From the NCBI RefSeq assembly GCF_019805165.1, contig NZ_RWIJ01000013.1, positions 1-64,000 on the forward strand: 64,000 nucleotides of DNA, written 5' to 3'. A program made the translations under genes and the position numbers. Shown one piece after another: positions 55,661-64,000 of the stretch. Under the pieces are notes generated by a model. The model made no database searches, was not told where the DNA came from, and saw only the letters and a program-made list of their open reading frames with translations. Origin of the DNA: Azospirillum sp. 412522 (lineage in GTDB: Bacteria; Pseudomonadota; Alphaproteobacteria; Azospirillales; Azospirillaceae). The stretch's first letter is position 1; every line of letters starts with the position of its first letter.

Positions 55661-56041
55661 TCACGTTCCCTGCGGCAAGCCCAGCATACGGTTCAGCGTG
55701 CTGCAGATGGTCCGCGGATTGACCGGCTTGCTGAAAATCTCCAGCGGCTTCCAGCGCTCGTCCGTCAGGTCGCTGTCCTGGGTCAGGTAGCCGGTCATCA
55801 CCACGACCGGAAGTGTCGCGTCGCGTTCACGGATTTCGCGGATCAGGGTCTGACCGTCCATGCGCGGCATGCGGAGGTCGGTCACCAACGCATGCACCCG
55901 CTCGCTGGCATAGCGCTCCAACGCCTCCACCCCGTTGGCAGCGACGGTCACCCGGAACCCCCGGAAAGACAGAAAGTCCTCCAACGCCATCGCTGCCAGT
56001 ACCTCGTCCTCCGCAATCAGGATATGGAACGGATCAGGCAT
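55661..56041 (-). CDS. Single-domain response regulator
   Basis: The 126-residue receiver has the full acceptor site: Glu11 and Asp12, phosphorylated Asp55 (VTDLRMPRMDG), Thr83 (MTGY) and Lys105 (FSKPVN). It has no output domain, so it should act by protein-protein interaction or as a phosphate intermediate. ATG 56041 lies inside the kinase gene's 3' end (8-bp overlap), so the pair is co-translated. It lies 12 bp from the convergent transglutaminase gene. Confidence 0.92.
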   Translation of the reverse strand: MPDPFHILIAEDEVLAAMALEDFLSFRGFRVTVAANGVEALERYASERVHALVTDLRMPRMDGQTLIREIRERDATLPVVVMTGYLTQDSDLTDERWKPLEIFSKPVNPRTICSTLNRMLGLPQGT

Positions 56042-57605
56042 GAGAGAACTCCCTGTCGGCTGAGGAGACCGGCTGGCTTGGCAGGGTGATGGTGAAGCGG
56101 ACCCCCCGCCCCCCGCTTTGAAGATCGACATTCCGCGCTTCGATGCGTCCGCCCATCCCATCGATGATGCCATAGCCGATCGACAGACCGAGACCGGACC
56201 CCTTGCCGACCTCCTTCGTGGTGAAGAAGGGATCGAAGATCCGGGGCAGCACCGACGAATCGATACCGCCACCGTCGTCGGTCACTTGGATGACCACGTT
56301 CTGCCCGTCCCGATCATCGCTGACCGCCACCATGATGCGTCCCGCCATGCCGCCATTTGCACGAAGCGCGATGATTGCGTCGCGTGCGTTAGAAAAAAGG
56401 TTGAGGATCACCTGTTCCAATTCAAGGGGACGACCGGTAACCGACAGTTGTGCCGAGGTGGCACTCTCGACGATTTCGATGTCTTCCAGCTCATACTGGT
56501 GACGGACCAGCTCCACCGCGCTCTGGACGCAATGGGCAGGATGAAACGCCCGCATGCCCCCGCCATCCCGCCGCCCGAAGGTGCGGACATGGTCGATCAG
56601 TTTCCCCATGCGGTCGGTCTGCTCGATCACAAGCTTCAACGCCCGCTCCGCACGGGCGGGTTCGAGCAGATTCTCCTGCAGGCGGGCCAGCGTATTCTCC
56701 GTCCACAGGCGGATGACGTTGAGCGGCTGGCTCATCTCGTGGGCCATGCCGGCAGCCAGCGTTCCCAGCGTCGCCAGCTTCGAGGTCTGCACCACCTCCT
56801 CCTGCAAACGCTTGCGCTCCGTCACGTCACGACCGCTTCCGAGAATCTGGATCACGCGACCGGCGGCGTCTTTCACCGGCACCAGCACGGTGTGGAAGAC
56901 CCGCTGGCCGACCGGCAAATCGAGCATCTCTTCGTAATCGATGCTTTCGCCACGGTCGCGGCACAGGGTGTAGCGGGGAATGACGGCTTCCGCCACCTCA
57001 GGTCCCAGCGCATCGCCCACCCGCTTGCCCCGCAACCGCTCCGGATCCAGCCCGGTTGCCCGCGCCAGCGCCGGGTTGATCGCCTCGAAGGCAAAGTCGC
57101 CGTCAGGCTCAACCCGGACGATGAAAAGCGCTTCGGCCAGATTGGTGAAGAAGCTGGAATAGCGGCTCTCCATCTCCCGCCGGGTAGCCACCTCCTGCGC
57201 CAGCGCCCGGTTGCTGGCCTCCAGTTCCCTTGGGCTGGGCAGAGCCAGCAGGCGCGGCATCAGCCACCAGAGCGCCGCCGCCGTCGCCAGCGAGGCGAAA
57301 GCGGTGACGAGCTTCACCAGCCCTTCCAGGCCATAATCGGGGTTCCACAAGGTCCAGACCGACAGGAAATGTGTGGTGCCGCAGGCGATGATGAACAGCG
57401 CGAAGAGCAGAGCCATCCAGCCGAAGGCCATGTCACGCCGACGGATCACGAAGTAGGTCAGAGCCACCGGGATCGAGAAATAAGACAGGCCGATCAGCAT
57501 GTCGGACGCGACATGCAGCATCAGGATGTCCGGGCGCCACAGCAAGCAGACGCCATGGGGCACGAAATCCCCGGTGTCCAGGAGTTCGTCTAATCCCAGC
57601 GCCAT
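56034..57605 (-). CDS. Ethylene-receptor-like hybrid-type sensor histidine kinase
   Basis: The 523-residue kinase has an N-terminal membrane region (about 30-120) that aligns with the ethylene-binding domain of plant ETR1 with a constant offset of ten. Asp35, Tyr42, Ile72, Cys75 and His79 correspond to ETR1 Asp25, Tyr32, Ile62, Cys65 and His69, the copper and ethylene site. A PAS domain (about 150-262) follows, then HisKA with His289 (GMAHEMSQPLN) and a HATPase (NLFSNARDAI, VTDDGGGID, GKGSGLGLSI). It has no receiver of its own; the partner receiver is the next gene. ATG 57605 has GAGG upstream. Confidence 0.9.
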   Translation of the reverse strand: MALGLDELLDTGDFVPHGVCLLWRPDILMLHVASDMLIGLSYFSIPVALTYFVIRRRDMAFGWMALLFALFIIACGTTHFLSVWTLWNPDYGLEGLVKLVTAFASLATAAALWWLMPRLLALPSPRELEASNRALAQEVATRREMESRYSSFFTNLAEALFIVRVEPDGDFAFEAINPALARATGLDPERLRGKRVGDALGPEVAEAVIPRYTLCRDRGESIDYEEMLDLPVGQRVFHTVLVPVKDAAGRVIQILGSGRDVTERKRLQEEVVQTSKLATLGTLAAGMAHEMSQPLNVIRLWTENTLARLQENLLEPARAERALKLVIEQTDRMGKLIDHVRTFGRRDGGGMRAFHPAHCVQSAVELVRHQYELEDIEIVESATSAQLSVTGRPLELEQVILNLFSNARDAIIALRANGGMAGRIMVAVSDDRDGQNVVIQVTDDGGGIDSSVLPRIFDPFFTTKEVGKGSGLGLSIGYGIIDGMGGRIEARNVDLQSGGRGVRFTITLPSQPVSSADREFSHA

Positions 57606-57756
57606 GTCCGCCTCATTCCCGACCTTGTCCGTCCGACGGACGACATCGATCACATGCCGAAACTGTCAGATGCACCGGCACACGTTCCGTCACCGGACCG
57701 ACTCCGTCAAGTCGTCAATCCGTTCGGGCAGGTCCGTGAGTTTTCTCTACTGAAAG

Positions 57757-57795
57757 GACGCCCGCCCATCACCGATAGGCACATAGGCGGGCGTC
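57757..57795 (-). terminator. Hairpin after prfC
   Basis: GACGCCCGCC (57757-57766) pairs with GGCGGGCGTC (57786-57795) across a 19-base loop. On the minus strand it is followed by a short CTTTC, so it is a modest terminator for prfC. The rest of 57606-57799 shows no clear gene. Confidence 0.45.
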
Positions 57796-57799
57796 GATA

Positions 57800-59407
<1,608 letters not shown>

Positions 59408-59432
59408 GCGCTAAGTCCCGTGACTTGAAGGC

Positions 59433-59438
59433 GTTATA
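59433..59438 (-). promoter_or_regulatory. Possible -10 element of prfC
   Basis: On the minus strand this reads TATAAC, 26 bases before the prfC ATG. No convincing -35 was seen. Confidence 0.3.
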
Positions 59439-59455
59439 CGGTGCGAACGGCGAAA

Positions 59456-59488
59456 GGGGCCGGCAGGCGAAATACGCCCATCGGCCCC
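59456..59488 (-). terminator. Terminator candidate after asd
   Basis: GGGGCCG (59456-59462) pairs with CGGCCCC (59482-59488), with a GGCG/CGCC inner pairing. On the minus strand it ends in CCCCTTTCG. Confidence 0.45.
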
Positions 59489-59542
59489 CGTCGCATTACA
59501 TAGCAGTGCAGGCCCCAGGATTCCAGAGCCTTGCCTTCCAGC

Positions 59543-60583
59543 TTACAGAGCCAGCTCGGCGATCTGCACCGCGTTCAGGGCGGCCCCCTTCAGCAACTGG
59601 TCGCCGCAGACGAACAGGTCCAGGCCATGGTCACCGAAGACGATGTTGTTGCGGATGCGACCGACCTCGACATCATACTGGCCGGTGGCGTTCAGCGGCA
59701 TCGGGTAGGCGCCGTTGGCGGGATCGTCCACCACCTTCACGCCGGCGGCATCGGCCAGGACGGCACGGGCGGCATCCGGCGTGACCGGCTGGATCGTCTC
59801 CAGCGTGATGGCTTCGGAGTGGGCGCGGTAGGTGGGGATGCGGACGGCGGTGCAGCTGACCGGCAGATCCGGGACCTCCATGATCTTCCGCGTCTCCCAC
59901 GTCACCTTCATCTCTTCCTTGGTGTAGCCGTTCTCCTGGAAGGCGTCGATCTGGGGGATCAGGTTGAAAGGGATCGGGTGGCGGAACACGCTGTTGGTGA
60001 CCGGCTTGCCCTCCAGCTGGTTGAGCGTCTGCTCTTCCAGTTCGGCCATGCCCTCGGCGCCGGCGCCGCTGGTCGCCTGATAGGTGGAGACGATGGCGCG
60101 CTTGATGCCGAAGGCCTTGTGCAGCGGACCGAGCGCCACGACGGCGATGGCCGTGGTGCAGTTCGGGTTGGCGATCAGGCGGGACCCGGCGGCGTACGCC
60201 TCGCGGAAGACGTGGGCGTTGATTTCCGGAACGATCAGCGGGATGTCGGCGTCGTAGCGGAAGGCGGAGCTGTTGTCGATCACCAGCGCGCCGGCCGAAG
60301 CCAGATCCTTGGCATGCGCCTTGGCGAAATCGCCCGACACAGCCAGCAGGACGACGTCGTAGCCCTTCACCACCGCGGCGTCGAACGCCTTCAGGGTCAG
60401 GGCGCCGTAGGGGGTCTCCTGCACCTTGCCGGCGGAGCGCTCGGATGCGAACAGGCCGAGTTCGGCGACCGGGAAGTTGCGGTCATGCAGGACCTTGACC
60501 ATCTCGCGGCCGACGGCGCCGGTGGCGCCGACCACGGCGACGCGGAGGGACTTGGAGGAGGCGGAGGCGTTGTTGCTGCTCAT
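59543..60583 (-). CDS. asd: Aspartate-semialdehyde dehydrogenase
   Basis: The enzyme makes aspartate semialdehyde, the branch point to lysine/diaminopimelate, threonine, isoleucine and methionine. The 346-residue protein has the NADP-binding [11 protein letters not shown] (18-28), the catalytic Cys142 in ANPNCTT, and the active-site [12 protein letters not shown] segment. ATG 60583 is preceded by a weak AGGA. Its upstream region carries a Thr/Ile-rich leader peptide and a GC-rich hairpin, suggesting attenuation by end products. Confidence 0.96.
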   Translation of the reverse strand: MSSNNASASSKSLRVAVVGATGAVGREMVKVLHDRNFPVAELGLFASERSAGKVQETPYGALTLKAFDAAVVKGYDVVLLAVSGDFAKAHAKDLASAGALVIDNSSAFRYDADIPLIVPEINAHVFREAYAAGSRLIANPNCTTAIAVVALGPLHKAFGIKRAIVSTYQATSGAGAEGMAELEEQTLNQLEGKPVTNSVFRHPIPFNLIPQIDAFQENGYTKEEMKVTWETRKIMEVPDLPVSCTAVRIPTYRAHSEAITLETIQPVTPDAARAVLADAAGVKVVDDPANGAYPMPLNATGQYDVEVGRIRNNIVFGDHGLDLFVCGDQLLKGAALNAVQIAELAL

Positions 60584-60660
60584 GGCGGGGTTCCGTCCTG
60601 TCTATCGCACTGTTGATCGGACCGGCCTATCGGTCGTTCGGACAGCGGACCCCGGATACG

Positions 60661-60698
60661 ACGAGGCCCCGTCCGTTGTCCGGCGGGGCCTGCCTCGT
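60661..60698 (-). promoter_or_regulatory. Attenuator-like hairpins between the leader peptide and asd
   Basis: AGGCCCCG (60664-60671) pairs with CGGGGCCT (60684-60691), extended by an inner CCG/CGG. ACGAGGC (60661-60667) can instead pair with GCCTCGT (60692-60698). The two pairings share bases, so only one can form, as in attenuation. No T-run follows on the minus strand. Confidence 0.45.
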
Positions 60699-60721
60699 GG
60701 AAGAAACGCTGGTCGATCCGA

Positions 60722-60799
60722 TCAGCACGCACCACGACGCTTCCCGCCGAAGCGAGTCGCTTTTTTAGTCGTAGTGGTGATGATGGCCTTGCGGTTCAT
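60722..60799 (-). CDS. Thr/Ile-rich leader peptide upstream of asd
   Basis: A 25-residue frame from ATG 60799 begins MNRKA and continues with IITTTTKK, reading two Ile codons, four Thr codons and two Lys codons in a row; it ends TGA at 60722. Threonine, isoleucine and lysine are all products of the pathway that asd opens. The E. coli thr operon leader has a similar run of Thr and Ile codons. No strong ribosome-binding site is visible; a TTTACA at 60830-60835 would place transcription start near the ATG, so leaderless translation is possible. Confidence 0.6.
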   Translation of the reverse strand: MNRKAIITTTTKKATRFGGKRRGAC

Positions 60800-60814
60800 G
60801 GCGCTTGTCTTATC

Positions 60815-60850
60815 CGAATGCGCAGGCTTTGTAAAGCGCCTGCGCATTCG
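60815..60850. terminator. Perfect 13-bp inverted repeat between glgP and the asd leader
   Basis: CGAATGCGCAGGC (60815-60827) is exactly complementary to 60838-60850; its 10-base loop can pair further. It lies 13 bp after the glgP stop and probably ends that transcript, though no T-run follows. Confidence 0.55.
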
Positions 60851-60862
60851 CCCTTTCGAAGA

Positions 60863-63361
60863 TTACCGGAACCCTTCGCCTTCGTGGCTGGGCTTCACCG
60901 GGTGTACGTTCCAGACCTCTTCGGCATACTCGTTGACCGTGCGGTCGGACGAGAACCAGCCCATGCTGGCGGTGTTCAGGATGGCCTTGCGAGTCCATTC
61001 CTCCGGATCGCGGTACAGCTGCATTGCCGCTTCCTGCGCCCGGCAGTAGTCGGCGAAGTCCGCCGTCACCAGGAAATGGTCGCCGCCGTCGGTCAGCGCC
61101 TGGACGATCGGGTGGTAGCGGTTGCGGTCGTCCGGCGAGAAGGCACCGGTGGAGATCATGTCGAGCGCCCGCTTCAGGCTGGGGTTCGACGCGATCACCT
61201 CGCGCGGGTTGAAGCCGCCGCTGGCGCGCAGGTCGTTCACCTCATCCGCGGTCATGCCGAAGATGAAGATGTTGTCCGGCCCGACATGCTCGCGGATCTC
61301 GACGTTGGCACCGTCCAACGTGCCGATGGTGAGCGCGCCATTCAGCGCGAGCTTCATGTTGCCGGTGCCCGACGCCTCCATGCCTGCGGTGGAGATCTGT
61401 TCCGACAGGTCGGCCGCCGGAATGATGATCTCCGCCGCGGTGACGTTGTAGTTCGGCAGCAGCACGACCTTCAGGTTGTCGTGCACCGACGGGTCGTGGT
61501 TCACCACCTTGGCGACGTCGTTGATCAGTTTGATGATCAGCTTGGCCATGTGGTAGGACGGCGCCGCCTTGCCGGCGAACACCTTCGTCACCGGAACCCA
61601 GCTGACCGTCGGGTTGTCGCGCATCTCGTTGTAGAGAGCGATGGTGTGCAGCACGTTCAGCAGCTGGCGCTTGTATTCGTGCATGCGCTTGACCTGCACG
61701 TCGAAGATGCTGTCGACCAGCACCTCTTCGCCGGTCTGGCGGGCGATATAGGCGGCAAGACGTTTCTTGTTCTTGCGCTTGGCCCGGCGGAACTCCTCGC
61801 GGAACACCACGTCGTCGGCCTTCTCGCGCAGCGCCGCGATCTGCGACAGGTCGGAAATCCATCCCTCGCCGATGCGGGTGGTGATGAGTTCGGAGAGGGC
61901 CGGGTTGGCCTGCTTCAGCCAGCGGCGCGGGGTGATGCCGTTGGTCTTGTTGTTGATTCGGTCCGGAAATTCCTGATGGAAGTCGGCGAATACCGTCTGC
62001 TTCATCAGGTCGGTGTGGAGGGCCGACACCCCGTTGACCTTGTGCGAACCGAGGAAGGCCAGGTTGCCCATGCGGACACGGCGTTCGCCGCGCTCGTCGA
62101 TCAGCGACAGCCGCGACAGCCTGGCATTGTCGCCCTCGGCCCGCGCCTTGGTGCGGTTCAGGAACTTGGCGTTGATCTCGTAGATGATCTGCATGTGGCG
62201 CGGCAGCACCCGCTCGATCATTCGCACCGGCCAGGCTTCCAGCGCCTCGGGCAGAAGCGTGTGGTTGGTATAGGCGAAGGTGGCGCGGGTGATCTCCCAC
62301 GCGTCGTCCCAGCGCAGCGCGTGCTGATCGACCAGCAGGCGCATCAGTTCGGCGATGCCGATGGCCGGGTGGGTATCGTTCAGCTGGATCGCCGCCTTGT
62401 TGGGCAGGTTCTCGAAGGTGGTGTGATGCTGCAGGTAGCGGCGCAGGATGTCCTGCAGCGAGGCGGAGGTGAAGAAATACTCCTGCTTCAACCGCAGTTC
62501 CTTGCCGGTCTCCGTCGCGTCGTTGGGATAGAGGACGCGGCTGAGATTCTCCGACAGGATCTTCTGCTCGACCGCCTTCATGTAGGCGCCGTCATTGAAG
62601 TGGCCGAAATTGAAGTCGCGGGTGGCGCGGGCCGACCACAGGCGCAGCGTGTTGATCGTCTCGCCGCCATATCCGACGACCGGCGTGTCGTAGGCCATCG
62701 CCAGCACCCGGTCGGCGTCGACCCAGCGATAGGCACGCTCACCGACGCTGTCGCGGAACTCCTCGACGCGGCCGTAGAACTGGACCGGATACAGCACCTC
62801 CGGCCGGGCGAATTCCCACGGGTTGCCGAACTGCAGCCACTGTTCCGGATATTCGACCTGCCAACCGTTTTCGAAGCGCTGCTCGAACAGGCCGAACTCG
62901 TAACGGATGCCATAGCCGTAGCCGGGCAGTCCCTGGGAGGCCATGCTGTCGAGGAAGCAGGCGGCCAGACGGCCGAGGCCGCCGTTGCCGAGCGCCGCGT
63001 CCGGCTCGGCATCGACCACGTCCTCCATCGAGAGGCCGAGGCGGTCGAGCGCCTGACGGCATTCGTCCACGATGCCCAGATTCGACAGGCTGTTGGTCAG
63101 CAAGCGTCCGATCAGGAATTCCAGGGAGAGGTAGTAAACGCGCTTGGCGTCTTCGTGGTAATAGCTGCGCGTCGTATCCATCCAGCGGTCGACGACGCGG
63201 TCGCGCACGGCCAGTGCAACGGTGTGGAACCAGTCGCGGCGCGTGGCGGCGCGTGCATCCTTGCCGACCGAATAGACCAGCCATTCCAGGAACGACCGTT
63301 TGAGGCCATCGACATCAAGGCTGCGGCGTTCGATGTCGCGAGATTTGAACCGAGCGTCCAT
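60863..63361 (-). CDS. glgP: Glycogen/starch phosphorylase
   Basis: The enzyme releases glucose 1-phosphate from glycogen. The 832-residue protein is full length for the family, with DAALGNGGLGRLAACFLDS, QLNDTHPAIGIAELMR and VKRMHEYKRQLLN. The PLP lysine lies in EASGTGNMKLALNGALTIG. ATG 63361 has AGGA unusually close, only one base upstream. It is alone, with no other glg gene in the window. An antisense frame across it was judged spurious. Confidence 0.97.
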   Translation of the reverse strand: MDARFKSRDIERRSLDVDGLKRSFLEWLVYSVGKDARAATRRDWFHTVALAVRDRVVDRWMDTTRSYYHEDAKRVYYLSLEFLIGRLLTNSLSNLGIVDECRQALDRLGLSMEDVVDAEPDAALGNGGLGRLAACFLDSMASQGLPGYGYGIRYEFGLFEQRFENGWQVEYPEQWLQFGNPWEFARPEVLYPVQFYGRVEEFRDSVGERAYRWVDADRVLAMAYDTPVVGYGGETINTLRLWSARATRDFNFGHFNDGAYMKAVEQKILSENLSRVLYPNDATETGKELRLKQEYFFTSASLQDILRRYLQHHTTFENLPNKAAIQLNDTHPAIGIAELMRLLVDQHALRWDDAWEITRATFAYTNHTLLPEALEAWPVRMIERVLPRHMQIIYEINAKFLNRTKARAEGDNARLSRLSLIDERGERRVRMGNLAFLGSHKVNGVSALHTDLMKQTVFADFHQEFPDRINNKTNGITPRRWLKQANPALSELITTRIGEGWISDLSQIAALREKADDVVFREEFRRAKRKNKKRLAAYIARQTGEEVLVDSIFDVQVKRMHEYKRQLLNVLHTIALYNEMRDNPTVSWVPVTKVFAGKAAPSYHMAKLIIKLINDVAKVVNHDPSVHDNLKVVLLPNYNVTAAEIIIPAADLSEQISTAGMEASGTGNMKLALNGALTIGTLDGANVEIREHVGPDNIFIFGMTADEVNDLRASGGFNPREVIASNPSLKRALDMISTGAFSPDDRNRYHPIVQALTDGGDHFLVTADFADYCRAQEAAMQLYRDPEEWTRKAILNTASMGWFSSDRTVNEYAEEVWNVHPVKPSHEGEGFR

Positions 63362-63539
63362 GTCCTGACTTTCTGCGTGAAAGGCCTATAGGAGCGGGCG
63401 GCTGGAAGGACGGCGCTCCAAACATGGGGAAGTGTCTGCCCTGTTGGTTAAACAAAGCTTTCCCCAAACCGAACGCACCGTCGTTTCACTATGGTAAAAG
63501 GGAGTAGCCTGTCGTCCCCTCCCCTTTTTCCCGTCAACG

Positions 63540-64000
63540 ATGCTTCACGAATCCGATCCTGTCCACTGCGATGCAACACGCATCGGAATTCGTCGCGCCG
63601 AAACAGCCGATATTCCCGCACTGCTGGCGATCGAGGAGCGAAGCTTCGCGACCGACCGAATGACGGAGCGCAACTTCCGCTATGCGATCCGTAAAGCAAA
63701 AGGTGTGGTCCTTGTGGCATACCGCCAAGTGCCGAATGTGCAGTCGATGGCGATCGCCTATGGGGTGGTCGGCTTCCATGCCGGCACGCCCTTCGCCCGC
63801 CTGACCTCCTTCGCGGTGGCTCCGGGCAACCGCGGGCGGGGGGTCGGCCACCGCCTGCTGGCGGAACTGGAAAAAGCTGCGGCCGACCATGGCTGTCGCG
63901 GGATGAGGCTTGAAGTGCGGGCGAACAATGCCGCCGCCATAGGGCTTTACACCACTGCCGGCTACCGCCGCTTCGCGGTCTACAGCGATTATTACGAGGA
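63540..64000 (+). CDS. RimI-like GNAT N-acetyltransferase (3' truncated)
   Basis: A frame from ATG 63540 runs to the window end with no stop, giving 153 codons. It has the GNAT acetyl-CoA motif VAPGNRGRGVGHRLLAELEK and the C-terminal LEVRANNAAAIGLYTTAGY, both classic in RimI-like enzymes, and an N-terminal IRRAETADIPALLAIEE. The target protein or metabolite is unknown. Divergent from glgP; the 178 bp between hold no other gene that I can see. The ribosome-binding site is weak. Confidence 0.85.
   Translation, partial: MLHESDPVHCDATRIGIRRAETADIPALLAIEERSFATDRMTERNFRYAIRKAKGVVLVAYRQVPNVQSMAIAYGVVGFHAGTPFARLTSFAVAPGNRGRGVGHRLLAELEKAAADHGCRGMRLEVRANNAAAIGLYTTAGYRRFAVYSDYYE

Noticed and set aside
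60818..63391. Plus-strand frame of about 850 codons opposite glgP
   Set aside because: No recognisable motif; glgP on the minus strand is complete and conserved.

Overview
The window is high-GC DNA from an alphaproteobacterium. It most resembles the Rhodospirillales, close to Azospirillum. This rests on gene content and not on a database search: hopanoid/squalene genes hpnC-hpnD-hpnE, bacterial homologues of the mitochondrial complex I assembly factors NDUFAF6 and NDUFAF3, an alphaproteobacterial-type LptD, a GAAC-N7-GAAC LexA box at uvrA, and homospermidine synthase next to ornithine decarboxylase. No rRNA, tRNA or CRISPR array was seen. Most of the window is chromosomal housekeeping sequence with genes packed on both strands, often overlapping by 1-16 bp.

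Layout. Positions 1-142 are the end of an insertion sequence, followed by an SDR oxidoreductase. Positions 1129-7264 hold a polyphosphate group (ppx, ppk, a SixA phosphatase and a CYTH-CHAD protein). uvrA, a Thr-rich lipoprotein and trmFO follow. Positions 12125-16963 hold the NDUFAF6-like gene, hpnC/hpnD/hpnE and sodB. Positions 17043-20567 hold an NDUFAF3-like gene with secF, secD and yajC. Positions 21643-25614 are an overlapping serS-surE-pcm-LysM/LytM lipoprotein operon. After an MFS exporter and an acireductone dioxygenase comes the polyamine section (27741-31025): a structured leader with a short Arg-ending leader ORF, ornithine decarboxylase and homospermidine synthase. An envelope section follows: lptD, a lower-GC HAD phosphatase, a coiled-coil membrane protein, and a ydbH-ynbE-ydbL operon that runs into a SPINDLY-type O-GlcNAc transferase. 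Then come a periplasmic cyclophilin, a large modular Ser/Thr kinase and an aldose epimerase.

Positions 44190-57605 are the least conventional part. They contain an LprI-like protein and an unknown protein, both on the minus strand. They also contain two transglutaminases, a fused circularly permuted ATP-grasp/alpha-E protein, a RoxA-like dihaem lipoprotein lying between these genes, and a two-component system. The histidine kinase of that system has a membrane domain matching the ethylene-binding domain of plant ETR1 residue for residue at the ligand site. The window ends with prfC, asd (preceded by a Thr/Ile-rich leader peptide), glgP and a truncated GNAT acetyltransferase.

The strongest leads are the ethylene-receptor-like kinase, the two leader-peptide control regions (ornithine decarboxylase and asd), the LexA box that straddles the uvrA start codon, the ATP-grasp/transglutaminase/dihaem cluster, and the coupling of a phospholipid-bridge operon to a protein glycosyltransferase.
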